Notes under the pieces: generated by a model
What the model saw: the letters and a program-made list of their open reading frames with translations, nothing else
Told to the model about the DNA's origin: nothing
Database searches by the model: none
Part shown: positions 1-7,253 of the stretch, piece by piece
Position numbering within the stretch: position 1 is the first letter of the stretch
Layout: each line of letters begins with the position of its first letter
Position numbers and translations under genes: made by a program
Source of the DNA: Deltaproteobacteria bacterium Ga0077550
Lineage (GTDB): Bacteria > Myxococcota_A > Polyangia > Nannocystales > Nannocystaceae
Assembly: GCA_001464385.1 (NCBI GenBank)
Contig: LNFB01000142.1
Coordinates: 1 to 53,607, forward strand
Length of the DNA stretch: 53,607 nt
Direction of reading: 5' to 3'

Positions 1-394
1 TGCCGATCTCCCACATCAGCATCGTCGCGATCTCGTCGGTCTTGGCCTCCACCGCCGCCGCGAACCCGAGCACCGCGGCGATGCGCGCCTCGACCGGCGC
101 CGACGGCCATGCCCCCTCGCCGTCACCCCACGCCGCCGATGCGGCGTCCACCGCCGCGACCGCCTCGGCGGCGCCGAGCCGCGCCTCGTGGCCGAGCAGC
201 GTCGTCGCGAAGCCGCCTGCGTCGCGCGTCGCGATCCGCGAGTGCACCGGCCGCGACTCGCCGACGTGCACGCGGATCTCCCCATCGATCAACCACCGCG
301 GCGGGTGTCGATCGGGATCGACGCGCACGTGCGCCGGGATCTCGCCCGGCTCGGGGAACAGGGCCGCCATCGACTCGTCGTGCCACGCGCTCAT
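1..394 (-). CDS. Aldehyde dehydrogenase, GapN-type, N-terminal part (partial)
   Basis: This reading frame runs off the left edge of the window, so only the first 131 residues are visible. After the ATG at 392-394 the protein has an N-terminal region with the segment PRWLIDGEIRVHVGESRPV, then a long helical region ending in the motif LMWEIG. That motif and the preceding WPSAPVEARIAAV pattern are characteristic of NADP-dependent glyceraldehyde-3-phosphate dehydrogenases of the aldehyde dehydrogenase superfamily, which oxidise glyceraldehyde-3-phosphate to 3-phosphoglycerate without making ATP. The catalytic Cys and Glu lie outside the window, so substrate specificity cannot be confirmed. It is transcribed leftwards, 34 bp downstream of the vWA lipoprotein on the same strand, but nothing suggests a functional link. 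Confidence 0.75.
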   Translation of the reverse strand, partial: MSAWHDESMAALFPEPGEIPAHVRVDPDRHPPRWLIDGEIRVHVGESRPVHSRIATRDAGGFATTLLGHEARLGAAEAVAAVDAASAAWGDGEGAWPSAPVEARIAAVLGFAAAVEAKTDEIATMLMWEIG

Positions 395-428
395 GCGGGC
401 CTAGGGTGCCACGGCCGCGGCGTCGACT

Positions 429-1517
429 TCAGCCCGCCGGTGGGATCGCGTCGCAGGTCTGGGCCACGACCTGCGCGAGGGCGTCGCCGAGCACGCCGGC
501 GTAGTCCGGCGGCGGCTCGAACGGCAGACCCAGCCCGATGTCGCTCCACGTCGGGTCCGCACCGAACGACGCGAGGAAGGTGTACGCCGCGTTGAGGTCC
601 GGCGTGCAGAACTGCGAGAACAGCCCGCCACCCACCACGCACGCGTCGCCGCCACAGCCGCTCTTCGCGGCCACCACCGTGTCGTGCAGGAACTCGAGCG
701 ACTCGACGTCGAGGGACTGATCGGCCTCGTCCGAGAGCACGAACAACACCAGCGCCGCGCCCTCGTCGCGGACGAAGCCCGCGTTGGTCGCCGCGTTGTC
801 GGGGTGCAACGCCCACGCCGCGCCCGCGGCGTTGAACTCGAACGACGACACGCCGCAGCCGACCGCGGTCGCGGCCGCGGAGAACCACGTATCGAGCTCG
901 GCCATGCCCGCGGCGTCCGAGGTGTCGACCTCGAAGTACGCGCGACCGTCGTGCTCGAAGAGGCGTCCCTGCAACCCGTTGCCCGCGACCACGCCCTCGC
1001 CGGGGCGCACGAAGTACTCGTCGATCGTCTCGACCGGCTCGGCCGGCACGCAGTTGTTCTCGCTGTGGCTGCCGCCCAGGGCGAAGCCCGACGTCGTGAT
1101 GCCGACGTGCAGGTCGGTGCCGGGGGGCAGCGCTGCGCCGATCGCCTCGGTGAAGCCCGGGAACGCAGCCGCGAGCGCCTCCTGCTTCAGGCACATCGAG
1201 CCCGAGTTGTCGATCACGAAGAGGATGTCGACCGCCGTGCAGCCGCAGTCGCCACCGCCCTCGGCACATCCGCCGATGGTGTCGACGCCCGCGCCGACGT
1301 CGAGCACGGGGCCGTCGTCGGCGGTGCCATCGGCGTCGTCCGAGCCCGCGTCGGTGCCGGTGCCCGTGCCCTCGGCGACCGCGCTGCCCTGCGACGACTC
1401 CCCGGGCGTCGCGCCCTCGGCCCCGGCGTCGCCCGTCCCGAACACACCGACCGATCGGTCTGCATCGCCGCACGCGAGCAGCAGCGAGGTGATCGCGAGG
1501 GCGGTTCGGCGTGCCAT
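429..1517 (-). CDS. vWA-domain lipoprotein
   Basis: A 362-residue secreted lipoprotein. The start at 1515-1517 was chosen because the N-terminus then reads MARRTALAITSLLLAC, a short signal peptide with a good lipobox and Cys16 as lipidation site; the longer open frame upstream has no such logic. An acidic Gly/Thr/Asp linker follows, then a von Willebrand factor A domain with the MIDAS-like motif DILFVIDNSGSM. Such domains bind a divalent metal and mediate protein contacts. Paired Cys residues fit an extracellular location. A second family member is at 27304-28365, and the last 18 residues here (DALAQVVAQTCDAIPPAG) are closely matched by a minigene at 3950-4021. Function is unknown; cell-surface adhesion or sensing is an inference. 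Confidence 0.85.
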   Translation of the reverse strand: MARRTALAITSLLLACGDADRSVGVFGTGDAGAEGATPGESSQGSAVAEGTGTGTDAGSDDADGTADDGPVLDVGAGVDTIGGCAEGGGDCGCTAVDILFVIDNSGSMCLKQEALAAAFPGFTEAIGAALPPGTDLHVGITTSGFALGGSHSENNCVPAEPVETIDEYFVRPGEGVVAGNGLQGRLFEHDGRAYFEVDTSDAAGMAELDTWFSAAATAVGCGVSSFEFNAAGAAWALHPDNAATNAGFVRDEGAALVLFVLSDEADQSLDVESLEFLHDTVVAAKSGCGGDACVVGGGLFSQFCTPDLNAAYTFLASFGADPTWSDIGLGLPFEPPPDYAGVLGDALAQVVAQTCDAIPPAG

Positions 1518-1615
1518 CGACCCATCTTGGCCACCGACGCCGTCGATTGTGCAGCCCCCGACGACGCTCGGGCCGCCTAGGCACCGGGCCGGCCGACACC
1601 CTACCATCCGAGGCG

Positions 1616-2566
1616 ATGTGGATCGCCGCGGCAGCGTTCGCGTTGGCGTCGCCCGGGGCGACCGCGCCCGACGACAGCTCCGCGGTCGCGCTGCAGTGGG
1701 AGGCGCCCGCGGCGTGCCCCGATGTCGCCGCGCTGCACGGGGAGCTCCAGCGCTACGTCAGCGCCGACGCACAGCGCGGCGATCGTCCGCTGCGCGTGCA
1801 CGCCCTCGTGCGCGAGGACGCAGGGCGCTTCGTGCTCGACCTCGAGCTCGACGCCGAGGGCGTCGCCGAGCGCTGCGAGGTGCTCGCGTCGGCGACGGCG
1901 CTGGTGATCGCGGTGCTGCTCGATCCGGCGGGCGTGGTCGAGCGCGTCGAACCATCGCCACCTCCGGTGGAACCACCGATCGCCACCGCCGCGCCGGTCA
2001 CTCCGACACCGGTGACCACACCGACGGCCGCGCCCAAGCGACGACGGTCGCTGCAGGCGATCCTGCGCGTCGCCGCCCTCGGCGGCACCGGCGTGCTGCC
2101 GCGCTTCGGCGCCGGGTTCACCGCCGCTGCCGGGATCCGCGGACGGCTCTTCCGCGCCGAGCTCGTCGCGACCGGCATGCTCCCCCAGCGCGCGCGCGCC
2201 GAGGGCGAGGACGCCGGCGCGCGCGTCGACGCGTGGACGATCGGCCCGCGTGGGTGCGTCGTGCCGGAGGTGCGCACCGTCGAGCTCCCCGTGTGCACCG
2301 GCCTCGACGCCGGCCAGATCCGCGCGCGCGGCTTCGGCCTGCAGACCGCGCTGCGACCCGTCGCGCCGTGGGTCGCGATCCCGCTGTCGGCCAGCGTGCT
2401 CTGGGCACCCGCGGCCGCGTCGCGCCGGTTCGCGTTCGGCCCGGGCGTCGAGGCCTGGGTCGCCACCACGCGCCCACGCTTCGGAATCGACGATCTGGGC
2501 CCGCTGTACCGGGCCGCGCGGGCCGGCATCCGGGCATGGGTGACCGTCGAGCTGCGCCTGCCGTGA
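1616..2566 (+). CDS. Hypothetical exported protein linked to an ECF sigma operon
   Basis: A 316-residue protein read from the ATG at 1616, whose first residues (MWIAAAAFALASPGATA) form a short signal peptide. Residues 20-100 form a mixed alpha/beta segment with two Cys; a Pro/Thr-rich linker at about 105-140 follows; the rest is rich in alternating hydrophobic and Gly residues (VAALGGTGVLPRFGAGFTAAAG), as in outer-membrane barrel-like proteins. I do not recognise a named family. It lies directly upstream of an ECF sigma factor and its membrane partner, an arrangement common in myxobacteria, so it may be an envelope component of the same signalling unit. A hairpin follows the stop codon, so it may be transcribed separately. 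Confidence 0.7.
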   Translation: MWIAAAAFALASPGATAPDDSSAVALQWEAPAACPDVAALHGELQRYVSADAQRGDRPLRVHALVREDAGRFVLDLELDAEGVAERCEVLASATALVIAVLLDPAGVVERVEPSPPPVEPPIATAAPVTPTPVTTPTAAPKRRRSLQAILRVAALGGTGVLPRFGAGFTAAAGIRGRLFRAELVATGMLPQRARAEGEDAGARVDAWTIGPRGCVVPEVRTVELPVCTGLDAGQIRARGFGLQTALRPVAPWVAIPLSASVLWAPAAASRRFAFGPGVEAWVATTRPRFGIDDLGPLYRAARAGIRAWVTVELRLP

Positions 2567-2578
2567 CGTTGGCGAGGC

Positions 2579-2596
2579 TCGCGGAGAAATCCGCGA
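2579..2596 (+). terminator. Hairpin with GAAA tetraloop after 1616-2566
   Basis: The arms TCGCGGA and TCCGCGA are perfect 7-bp complements around a GAAA tetraloop. The hairpin begins 12 bases after the stop codon at 2564-2566 and lies before the GTG start of the sigma factor. No U-tract follows, which is usual for high-GC genomes; it may act as an intrinsic terminator or attenuator, or as an mRNA end stabiliser. Confidence 0.45.
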
Positions 2597-2655
2597 TCGA
2601 GGCCCCCGCTGCGCAACGATGCGGCCGGTCGGTGGCCAATGCATGATCGACCGCC

Positions 2656-3207
2656 GTGCCCGCCGCCGATCCCACGCCCGAGCGCATCGTCGGCCCGACG
2701 CCGGCCCTCGAGCAGCTGTACCGGGATCACTTCGAGTTCGTGTGGCGATCGCTGCTGCGCCTGGGCATCCCGCGCGGCAGCGTCGACGACGTCGCGCAGG
2801 ACGTGTTCCTCGTGGTGCGCCGGCGCCTGGCCGACTACGACGTGACCCGCTCGGCGCCGGCGTGGTTGTTCGGCATCGCGCGGCGCGTGGCCAGCGAGTG
2901 GCGCCGCAGCACGGGCCGCGCGCAACGGCGGCTCGATCTGCTCCCGAGTGGGCCGATCGCGATCGCCACCGATCGCGACGCCGAGCTCGGTGAGGCCGCG
3001 GAGTTCGTGCGCCGATTCCTCGAGACGCTCGACGAGGATCACCGCCTCGTGTTCGTGCTCTCCGAGCTCGAGGGCCTGTCGGGCACCGAGATCTCGTTCG
3101 CCCTGTCGACCAACCGCAACACCGTGTACACGCGCCTGCGCAAGGCCAGGGCGCGATTCGAGGCGGCGATCGACGCCGTGCACGCCGAGCAGGAGGCCGT
3201 GCGATGA
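2656..3207 (+). CDS. ECF-type RNA polymerase sigma factor
   Basis: A 183-residue group 4 sigma factor. Region 2 is visible at about residues 20-90 (LEQLYRDHFEFVWRSL, DVAQDVFLVVRR, PAWLFGIARRVASEWRR), followed by a linker and region 4 at about 120-175 (LDEDHRLVFVLSELEG, the HTH GTEISFALSTNRNTVYTRL). It directs RNA polymerase to a specific promoter set. The start is a GTG at 2656. The stop codon overlaps the ATG of the next gene (ATGA), so the two are translationally coupled, as expected for a sigma factor and its regulator. The target promoters are not evident here. Confidence 0.92.
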   Translation: MPAADPTPERIVGPTPALEQLYRDHFEFVWRSLLRLGIPRGSVDDVAQDVFLVVRRRLADYDVTRSAPAWLFGIARRVASEWRRSTGRAQRRLDLLPSGPIAIATDRDAELGEAAEFVRRFLETLDEDHRLVFVLSELEGLSGTEISFALSTNRNTVYTRLRKARARFEAAIDAVHAEQEAVR

Positions 3208-3953
3208 AGGACCTCTCGACGCGCGCGCGCGCCCATCTCGACGCGCTGCGCCAGATCGATGCCCCGGAGTCCGGCGCGAAGGCCCGGGTGTGGGACGCGG
3301 TGATGGTGCGCGCCGGACTCGGCGAGCTCGGCCCGGAGATCCCCCCCGATCCGCCGCCGCCGGCCGCGGCCGCTTCGCCGTGGTCGATCGTCGTCGGCGC
3401 GGTGATCGGCGTCGCGGCGATCGCCGGAGCCGCCGCGCTCGCGACCCACGACGACGTCGACGCCGCGTCGCCGAGCCTCGCGCGACTCGGTGAGCGCGTC
3501 GCGTCCGTGGCCCCGGTCGCGACGCCGGTCGAGGTCGCCGTGCCCGCGCCGCCGAGCCCACCGCCGACCGACGACCTCGTCGCGATCCCGAGCGCGCCCG
3601 AGTCGTCGGCGCGCACCGAGCCGACGCGCCGACCGATCAAGCGCCCGCGATCGGCCGAGGTCACCGACGCCCCTGCGAGCGACACGTTCGCCGAGGAGGT
3701 CGCGCTGCTCGCGAGCGCCCGCGCGGCGCTCGGGGCCGGCGACGCGAAGCAGGCGATCGCGATCCTGTCGACCCACGCCAAGCGCTTCGGCGCGGGCAAG
3801 CTCGCCCGCGAGCGCGAGGTCTCGTGGATCACGGCCCTGTGCGCGCTCGGCCGCGACGAGGAGGCCAAGCGGCGCGCCGCCGACTTCCTGCGCCGCGACG
3901 ACGATTCCCCCCACGCCGCGAAGGTGCGGGCGAGCTGTGGAGGACCCCGATGA
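3204..3953 (+). CDS. Membrane partner of the ECF sigma factor with TPR-like domain
   Basis: A 249-residue protein coupled to the sigma factor by an ATGA overlap. A cytoplasmic N-terminal helix of about 55 residues is followed by a Pro-rich stretch, one transmembrane segment (WSIVVGAVIGVAAIAGAAAL, about 63-83), a long Pro/Ala linker and a C-terminal helical region (EEVALLASARAALGAGDAKQ, ITALCALGRDEEAKRRAADF) that resembles TPR repeats. This layout is typical of myxobacterial genes following ECF sigma factors. The N-terminal region may bind and hold the sigma factor and the periplasmic TPR part may sense a signal. No HxxxCxxC zinc anti-sigma motif is present, so the anti-sigma role is inferred from position only. 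Confidence 0.75.
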   Translation: MKDLSTRARAHLDALRQIDAPESGAKARVWDAVMVRAGLGELGPEIPPDPPPPAAAASPWSIVVGAVIGVAAIAGAAALATHDDVDAASPSLARLGERVASVAPVATPVEVAVPAPPSPPPTDDLVAIPSAPESSARTEPTRRPIKRPRSAEVTDAPASDTFAEEVALLASARAALGAGDAKQAIAILSTHAKRFGAGKLAREREVSWITALCALGRDEEAKRRAADFLRRDDDSPHAAKVRASCGGPR

Positions 3954-4021
3954 CACGACGCACCGACACGCTGACGCAGGTCATCGCGCAGACCTGCGAC
4001 GACATCGGCCCCGAGGGCTGA
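3950..4021 (+). CDS. 23-residue minigene resembling the C-terminus of the vWA lipoprotein
   Basis: A short frame starts with an ATG that overlaps the stop of the preceding gene (ATGA) and encodes MTRRTDTLTQVIAQTCDDIG followed by PEG and a TGA. Its last 18 residues match the last 18 of the vWA lipoprotein at 429-1517 (DALAQVVAQTCDAIPPAG) at 12 positions. It is either the remnant of a deleted vWA-family gene left after recombination or a coupled tiny protein. The homology is seen directly; expression is unproven. Confidence 0.35.
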   Translation: MTRRTDTLTQVIAQTCDDIGPEG

Positions 4022-4063
4022 CGCCCGCTGGACACGCGCGCCCCGCCGGTCGATACTGGGCCC

Positions 4064-4558
4064 ATGCGATGGACATGGATGATGGTGATGGGATTGGGGC
4101 TCGCGTTGGTGCCCTCGAGCGCGCGCGCGATCCAGGTGATGTGCTCCAACGACGCGGGCGCCGCGTGCACGGTGAACAACGATCCGTCAGCGACGGTCGA
4201 CTGCACGTGCGACGACGCGCCGGCCGGCACGACCACCGGCAGCTCCGAGAACCCGTGGGCCGACTACACCGAAGCCGAGCTGCTCGAGGTGTGCAACGAC
4301 AACCTCCCCGTCGACTGCTCGTTCCTCGAGACCTCCGGCGGCGGCGACGAGGGCACCGGCGGCACCGGTGCGGCGAGCGAGACGACGCCGGACAGCGACA
4401 CCAACGTCACCACCGATCCCACCGCAGCGGGCAGTGACAGCAGCGACACCGGCGACGACGACGAGGACGGCGACAAGGGCTGCAACGTCGCGGGAGCAAG
4501 CCCGGCTGCGACTGCGCTGCTCGTGCTCCCGCTGCTGTGGCGCCGTCGACGGGGCTGA
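4064..4558 (+). CDS. Small secreted protein with MYXO-CTERM-like tail
   Basis: A 164-residue protein with a clear signal peptide (MRWTWMMVMGLGLALVPSSA, ending ARA), a Cys-containing N-terminal region (CSNDAGAACT, CTCDDAP, CNDNLPVDCS), a low-complexity Thr/Ser/Asp linker (about 100-135) and a C-terminal sorting-like tail: a Cys (KGCNVAG), a hydrophobic segment and RRRRG. Such MYXO-CTERM tails are thought to anchor and process proteins at the myxobacterial cell surface. The function of the Cys-rich part is not recognised. It converges with the PspC gene, with six bases between the stop codons. Confidence 0.8.
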   Translation: MRWTWMMVMGLGLALVPSSARAIQVMCSNDAGAACTVNNDPSATVDCTCDDAPAGTTTGSSENPWADYTEAELLEVCNDNLPVDCSFLETSGGGDEGTGGTGAASETTPDSDTNVTTDPTAAGSDSSDTGDDDEDGDKGCNVAGASPAATALLVLPLLWRRRRG

Positions 4559-4564
4559 CGCGAG

Positions 4565-4750
4565 TTACGCCAGCACGGGCGCCGGCGCCTTCGGCATCAC
4601 CACGGTCAGGATCAGGTAGAGCAGCACGCCCTTGCCGAGCAAGAGCGCCAATCCGACGAACCCGAGGCGGATCCAGATGGGGTCCATCCCGAAGCGCTCG
4701 GCCAGGCCGCCGCACACCCCGAAGACAACACGGTTCTCGCTCGAACGCAT
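4565..4750 (-). CDS. PspC-domain small membrane protein
   Basis: A 61-residue protein consisting almost wholly of a PspC domain: N-terminal RSSENRVVFGVCGGLAERF, then DPIWIRLGFVGLALL, a Gly-containing turn and a second hydrophobic stretch ending VMPK. PspC domains sit in the inner membrane; in enterobacteria PspC takes part in the phage-shock envelope stress response, and stand-alone short versions are common in other bacteria. The ATG at 4748-4750 gives the canonical domain length. It is divergent from the HELRH protein gene at 4895, with a 144-bp spacer. Confidence 0.85.
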   Translation of the reverse strand: MRSSENRVVFGVCGGLAERFGMDPIWIRLGFVGLALLLGKGVLLYLILTVVMPKAPAPVLA

Positions 4751-4894
4751 CAACGGCCGGTTCACGGGGGAGATATCGCGACGGCGGAGCTGACATTCCC
4801 GAACCGCGGGAGGATCCTGTGACCGAGGCCACGGGAACCGAGGCGCCGTCCCGCTGTCTGGCTCTGCCACGCGTGCGCGCGTGGGGGGATCGCG

Positions 4895-6364
4895 ATGCGC
4901 GAGGAAACCGACGACGACGAGCCACCGTGGGCCGAACCTCCGAAGACGCGGCGGCGGTGGGCCGTGGTCCTCGGCGGCCTCCTCCTCCTCGGCGCGTGGC
5001 AGCGCCATGCCCTCGAGGATCTCGCGCGCGGTGTGGTGGGCGCCGAGCCGCGCCACCGACCGGAGCACCCGCCGCAGCTCGACGGGCTCGACCTCGCGGC
5101 GGTGCACGGACCGCTGCTCACCGACTGGGTCATCGCCGCGGGCCGCGACGACCCAGAGGCACGCGCCGGCGCACAGGCAGCGCTGCGCTCGGCGATCGCG
5201 GCGGACGCGAACCTCACGGCGCTGTTCGACGAGCTCGTCTCCCTCACCGAGGCGAGGCGGCTCGCGGACCCGCGGCACCGCAAGCGCGCGCTGTGGATCA
5301 CACGAGCGTGGAACCAGTACCTCGACGACAACGGCCAGCCGTACTTCCTCGACGCTCACGTCCGGGTGGCAGCGCGGCCGAGCTATGTCGCCATGGCGTA
5401 CCGCGTGGGCGCGGACGGTCGCGGAACGGTCGACGGGGAGGAGCATCGCGTCCGCCTGCTCGAGCGCGTCGACACGCTGAACCTCCGCGAGCTCTACACG
5501 GGCTACGCGAGCTCGTCCGTCGAGGGCGCGCTGGTGCTCGCCGATCGCACGCGGCAGTTCGCCGAGGACCGGCTATGGCCGGCGCTCGCCGACGAGCTCG
5601 CGCCGACACCGTCGACCACTGCGGTGGTGCGACATTGGCGAGCGCTTGGTCCGTCGCTCGTCGCCGCCGCCGAACGGGGGCTCTCGGGGACGGCGTTGGC
5701 GGTGCTACGTGACACCGCGGCGGCGCGGGCCGAGGGCGTGGCGGTCGCCGAGGCGGTGCAGGCCCGCCATGACTGCGGCAGCGAGTTCATCCTGCGTCCG
5801 CTGCCGTGGAACGGCTTCGAGCCGGACGCGCTCGATCGACTCGAGCGGTGGGTCGAGATCGGTCCGTGCCCGTCGCTGACCGCCGAGGAGCTCGCCGGGC
5901 TGCGGCGGGCCTCGGCCGCGCTCCGTGCCCCCGAGGTGGCCACGGCCCTGCCGTCGGCGCTCGCCGAGCTCGCCGCCTGGCGCGGCCGCGGGGTCGCGCT
6001 CCACGAGCTGCGACACGTCGCCGACGACGTCGATCTCGACGACGACGATGATCTTCCGTGTGCGATCTGCCCGGCCTCGGCGAGCACCGTCGTGCGCGCC
6101 GAGCTGGCGGCCTACCTCGCGGAGCTCGCGTGGTCCGAGGCGCCGGAGATCGCGTTCTTCGATGCGTGCCTCGTCGCCGAGGCCGACCAGACCGCCCACG
6201 CCGAGGCGCTCGCGATCCTCTTCGATGCGGCGCACTGGTCGTGCGCGGCCATCCCCGACGAGCTCTCGACGCGGGCCCGCGCGCTCGAGCAGGACGCGTT
6301 CGGCCGCTCGGAGGAGATCGTCGTGCTCGACCCGCTGCGGGGCGCAGCGGCGGCCGCCGACTGA
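4895..6364 (+). CDS. Membrane-anchored protein with HELRH motif, possible metallopeptidase
   Basis: A 489-residue protein. Residues 1-20 are charged and cytoplasmic-like, one transmembrane segment follows (RRWAVVLGGLLLLGAW, about 20-36), and the remainder would be periplasmic. At residues 370-374 it reads HELRH, a match to the HExxH zinc-binding signature, followed by an Asp-rich stretch, a CAIC pair and a Glu at about 403 (ELAAYLAELAW) that could be a third metal ligand. The family is not recognised, and HExxH can occur by chance, so peptidase activity is an inference supported mainly by the order HExxH...E within a helical setting. A G-rich ribosome site (ggggggatcgcg) precedes the ATG. Confidence 0.75.
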   Translation: MREETDDDEPPWAEPPKTRRRWAVVLGGLLLLGAWQRHALEDLARGVVGAEPRHRPEHPPQLDGLDLAAVHGPLLTDWVIAAGRDDPEARAGAQAALRSAIAADANLTALFDELVSLTEARRLADPRHRKRALWITRAWNQYLDDNGQPYFLDAHVRVAARPSYVAMAYRVGADGRGTVDGEEHRVRLLERVDTLNLRELYTGYASSSVEGALVLADRTRQFAEDRLWPALADELAPTPSTTAVVRHWRALGPSLVAAAERGLSGTALAVLRDTAAARAEGVAVAEAVQARHDCGSEFILRPLPWNGFEPDALDRLERWVEIGPCPSLTAEELAGLRRASAALRAPEVATALPSALAELAAWRGRGVALHELRHVADDVDLDDDDDLPCAICPASASTVVRAELAAYLAELAWSEAPEIAFFDACLVAEADQTAHAEALAILFDAAHWSCAAIPDELSTRARALEQDAFGRSEEIVVLDPLRGAAAAAD

Positions 6365-6377
6365 CGCGGCGCGAGGC

Positions 6378-6692
6378 TCAGGCCTGGCCGTCGTCGTCCG
6401 GCGGCGGAGACGACGACGAACCCGCAACGGCGTCGGCCTTCTGAGCACGCGAGTTGAGGAACCACGTCACCCCGCCGATGATCGCGAGCCCGAAGATCCA
6501 CCCGACCATGTCGGTGACCGCGAGCGTCCACCACACCAGCGCGGCCGCGAAGGTGCCACCGCGGAGCAGCAGCATCCTGCCCGTCATCCTCGTGCCGCCC
6601 GAGGTTTCGGCCGTGAAGCCGGCGCGCAACCAGGACCAGGCGGCGAAGAACGCGACGGAGGCGAGCAGGAGGCGGAGCACGGCCGCGAGCAT
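6378..6692 (-). CDS. Small integral membrane protein, hypothetical
   Basis: A 104-residue protein with three or four hydrophobic segments (MLAAVLRLLLASVAFFAAW, MLLLRGGTFAAALVWW, MVGWIFGLAIIGGVTWF) and a short hydrophilic Ser/Pro/Asp tail. No family is recognised. It converges with the HELRH gene 13 bp away and is divergent from the broken amidohydrolase. Nothing shows its role. Confidence 0.65.
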   Translation of the reverse strand: MLAAVLRLLLASVAFFAAWSWLRAGFTAETSGGTRMTGRMLLLRGGTFAAALVWWTLAVTDMVGWIFGLAIIGGVTWFLNSRAQKADAVAGSSSSPPPDDDGQA

Positions 6693-6708
6693 AGCCGATG
6701 GCCCCGCG

Positions 6709-6734
6709 GGCGGTCGGGACGAAATCCCGCCGCC
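6709..6734. repeat. Hairpin between divergent genes at 6.7 kb
   Basis: GGCGG-T-CGGGA pairs with TCCCG-CCGCC around the loop CGAAA: a 10-bp stem with one bulged T. It sits between the divergent starts at 6692 and 6751, so it overlaps the control region of one or both genes. It could be a protein-binding site or an RNA leader structure; I cannot tell which. Confidence 0.35.
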
Positions 6735-6750
6735 GCGTAGTCTGTGCCCG

Positions 6751-7237
6751 ATGCGACCCCGCGGCGCCGTACCCTCGATCCTCGGGTCGGCTGTCGCGCC
6801 GATCCTCGCGTCCCTCCTCGCGTGCGCGAGCCAGACCGCGAGCTCGCCCGCATCGCGGACGCCGATCGTCGCGCGCTACGACGGTCCGATCATCGACGTG
6901 CACGCGCACCTGCGGACGGGCGCCGACGACGGCCTCGCGCCGAGCCAACCAGAGGGCACCGCGGCCCTGCGGGCGCTCGAGCAGGCCGCAGGGGTGACGC
7001 GCGCGGGACTCATCGTGATCGCGCGGGCCGGCGCGATCGAGGACACGCGCCGGCGCAACGACGCCGTCCTCGCTGCGGCACGCGACAGCGGCGGGTTCTT
7101 CTTCGCCATCGCGTCGGTGCACCCGGCGGACGGCGAGGCCTCGCTCGCGGAGCTCGACCGCGTCGCCGCGGCTCGACGCCGACGAGCAGCGCAAGGTCTT
7201 CCACGACAACGCGGCGGCGCTGCTGCACCCGGACTGA
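6751..7237 (+). pseudogene. Amidohydrolase lipoprotein, internally deleted and frameshifted
   Basis: From the ATG at 6751 the frame encodes a lipoprotein-like signal (AVAPILASLLAC), then the start of an amidohydrolase-2 type TIM barrel: IIDVHAHL with the metal-binding HAH, AALRALEQAAGVTRAGLI, and a beta strand FFFAIASVHP. After SLAELDRVAAA near 7170 the sense continues in the next frame as LDADEQRKVFHDNAAALLHP and then D and a stop at 7235-7237, which is the standard C-terminal end of this family. The middle of the barrel, roughly 130 residues by family length, is missing and the frame changes at the junction, so the gene is almost certainly inactive. Read in the first frame alone the product would carry a nonsense tail. 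Confidence 0.7.
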
Positions 7238-7253
7238 ACGCGACGTGGCGAGG

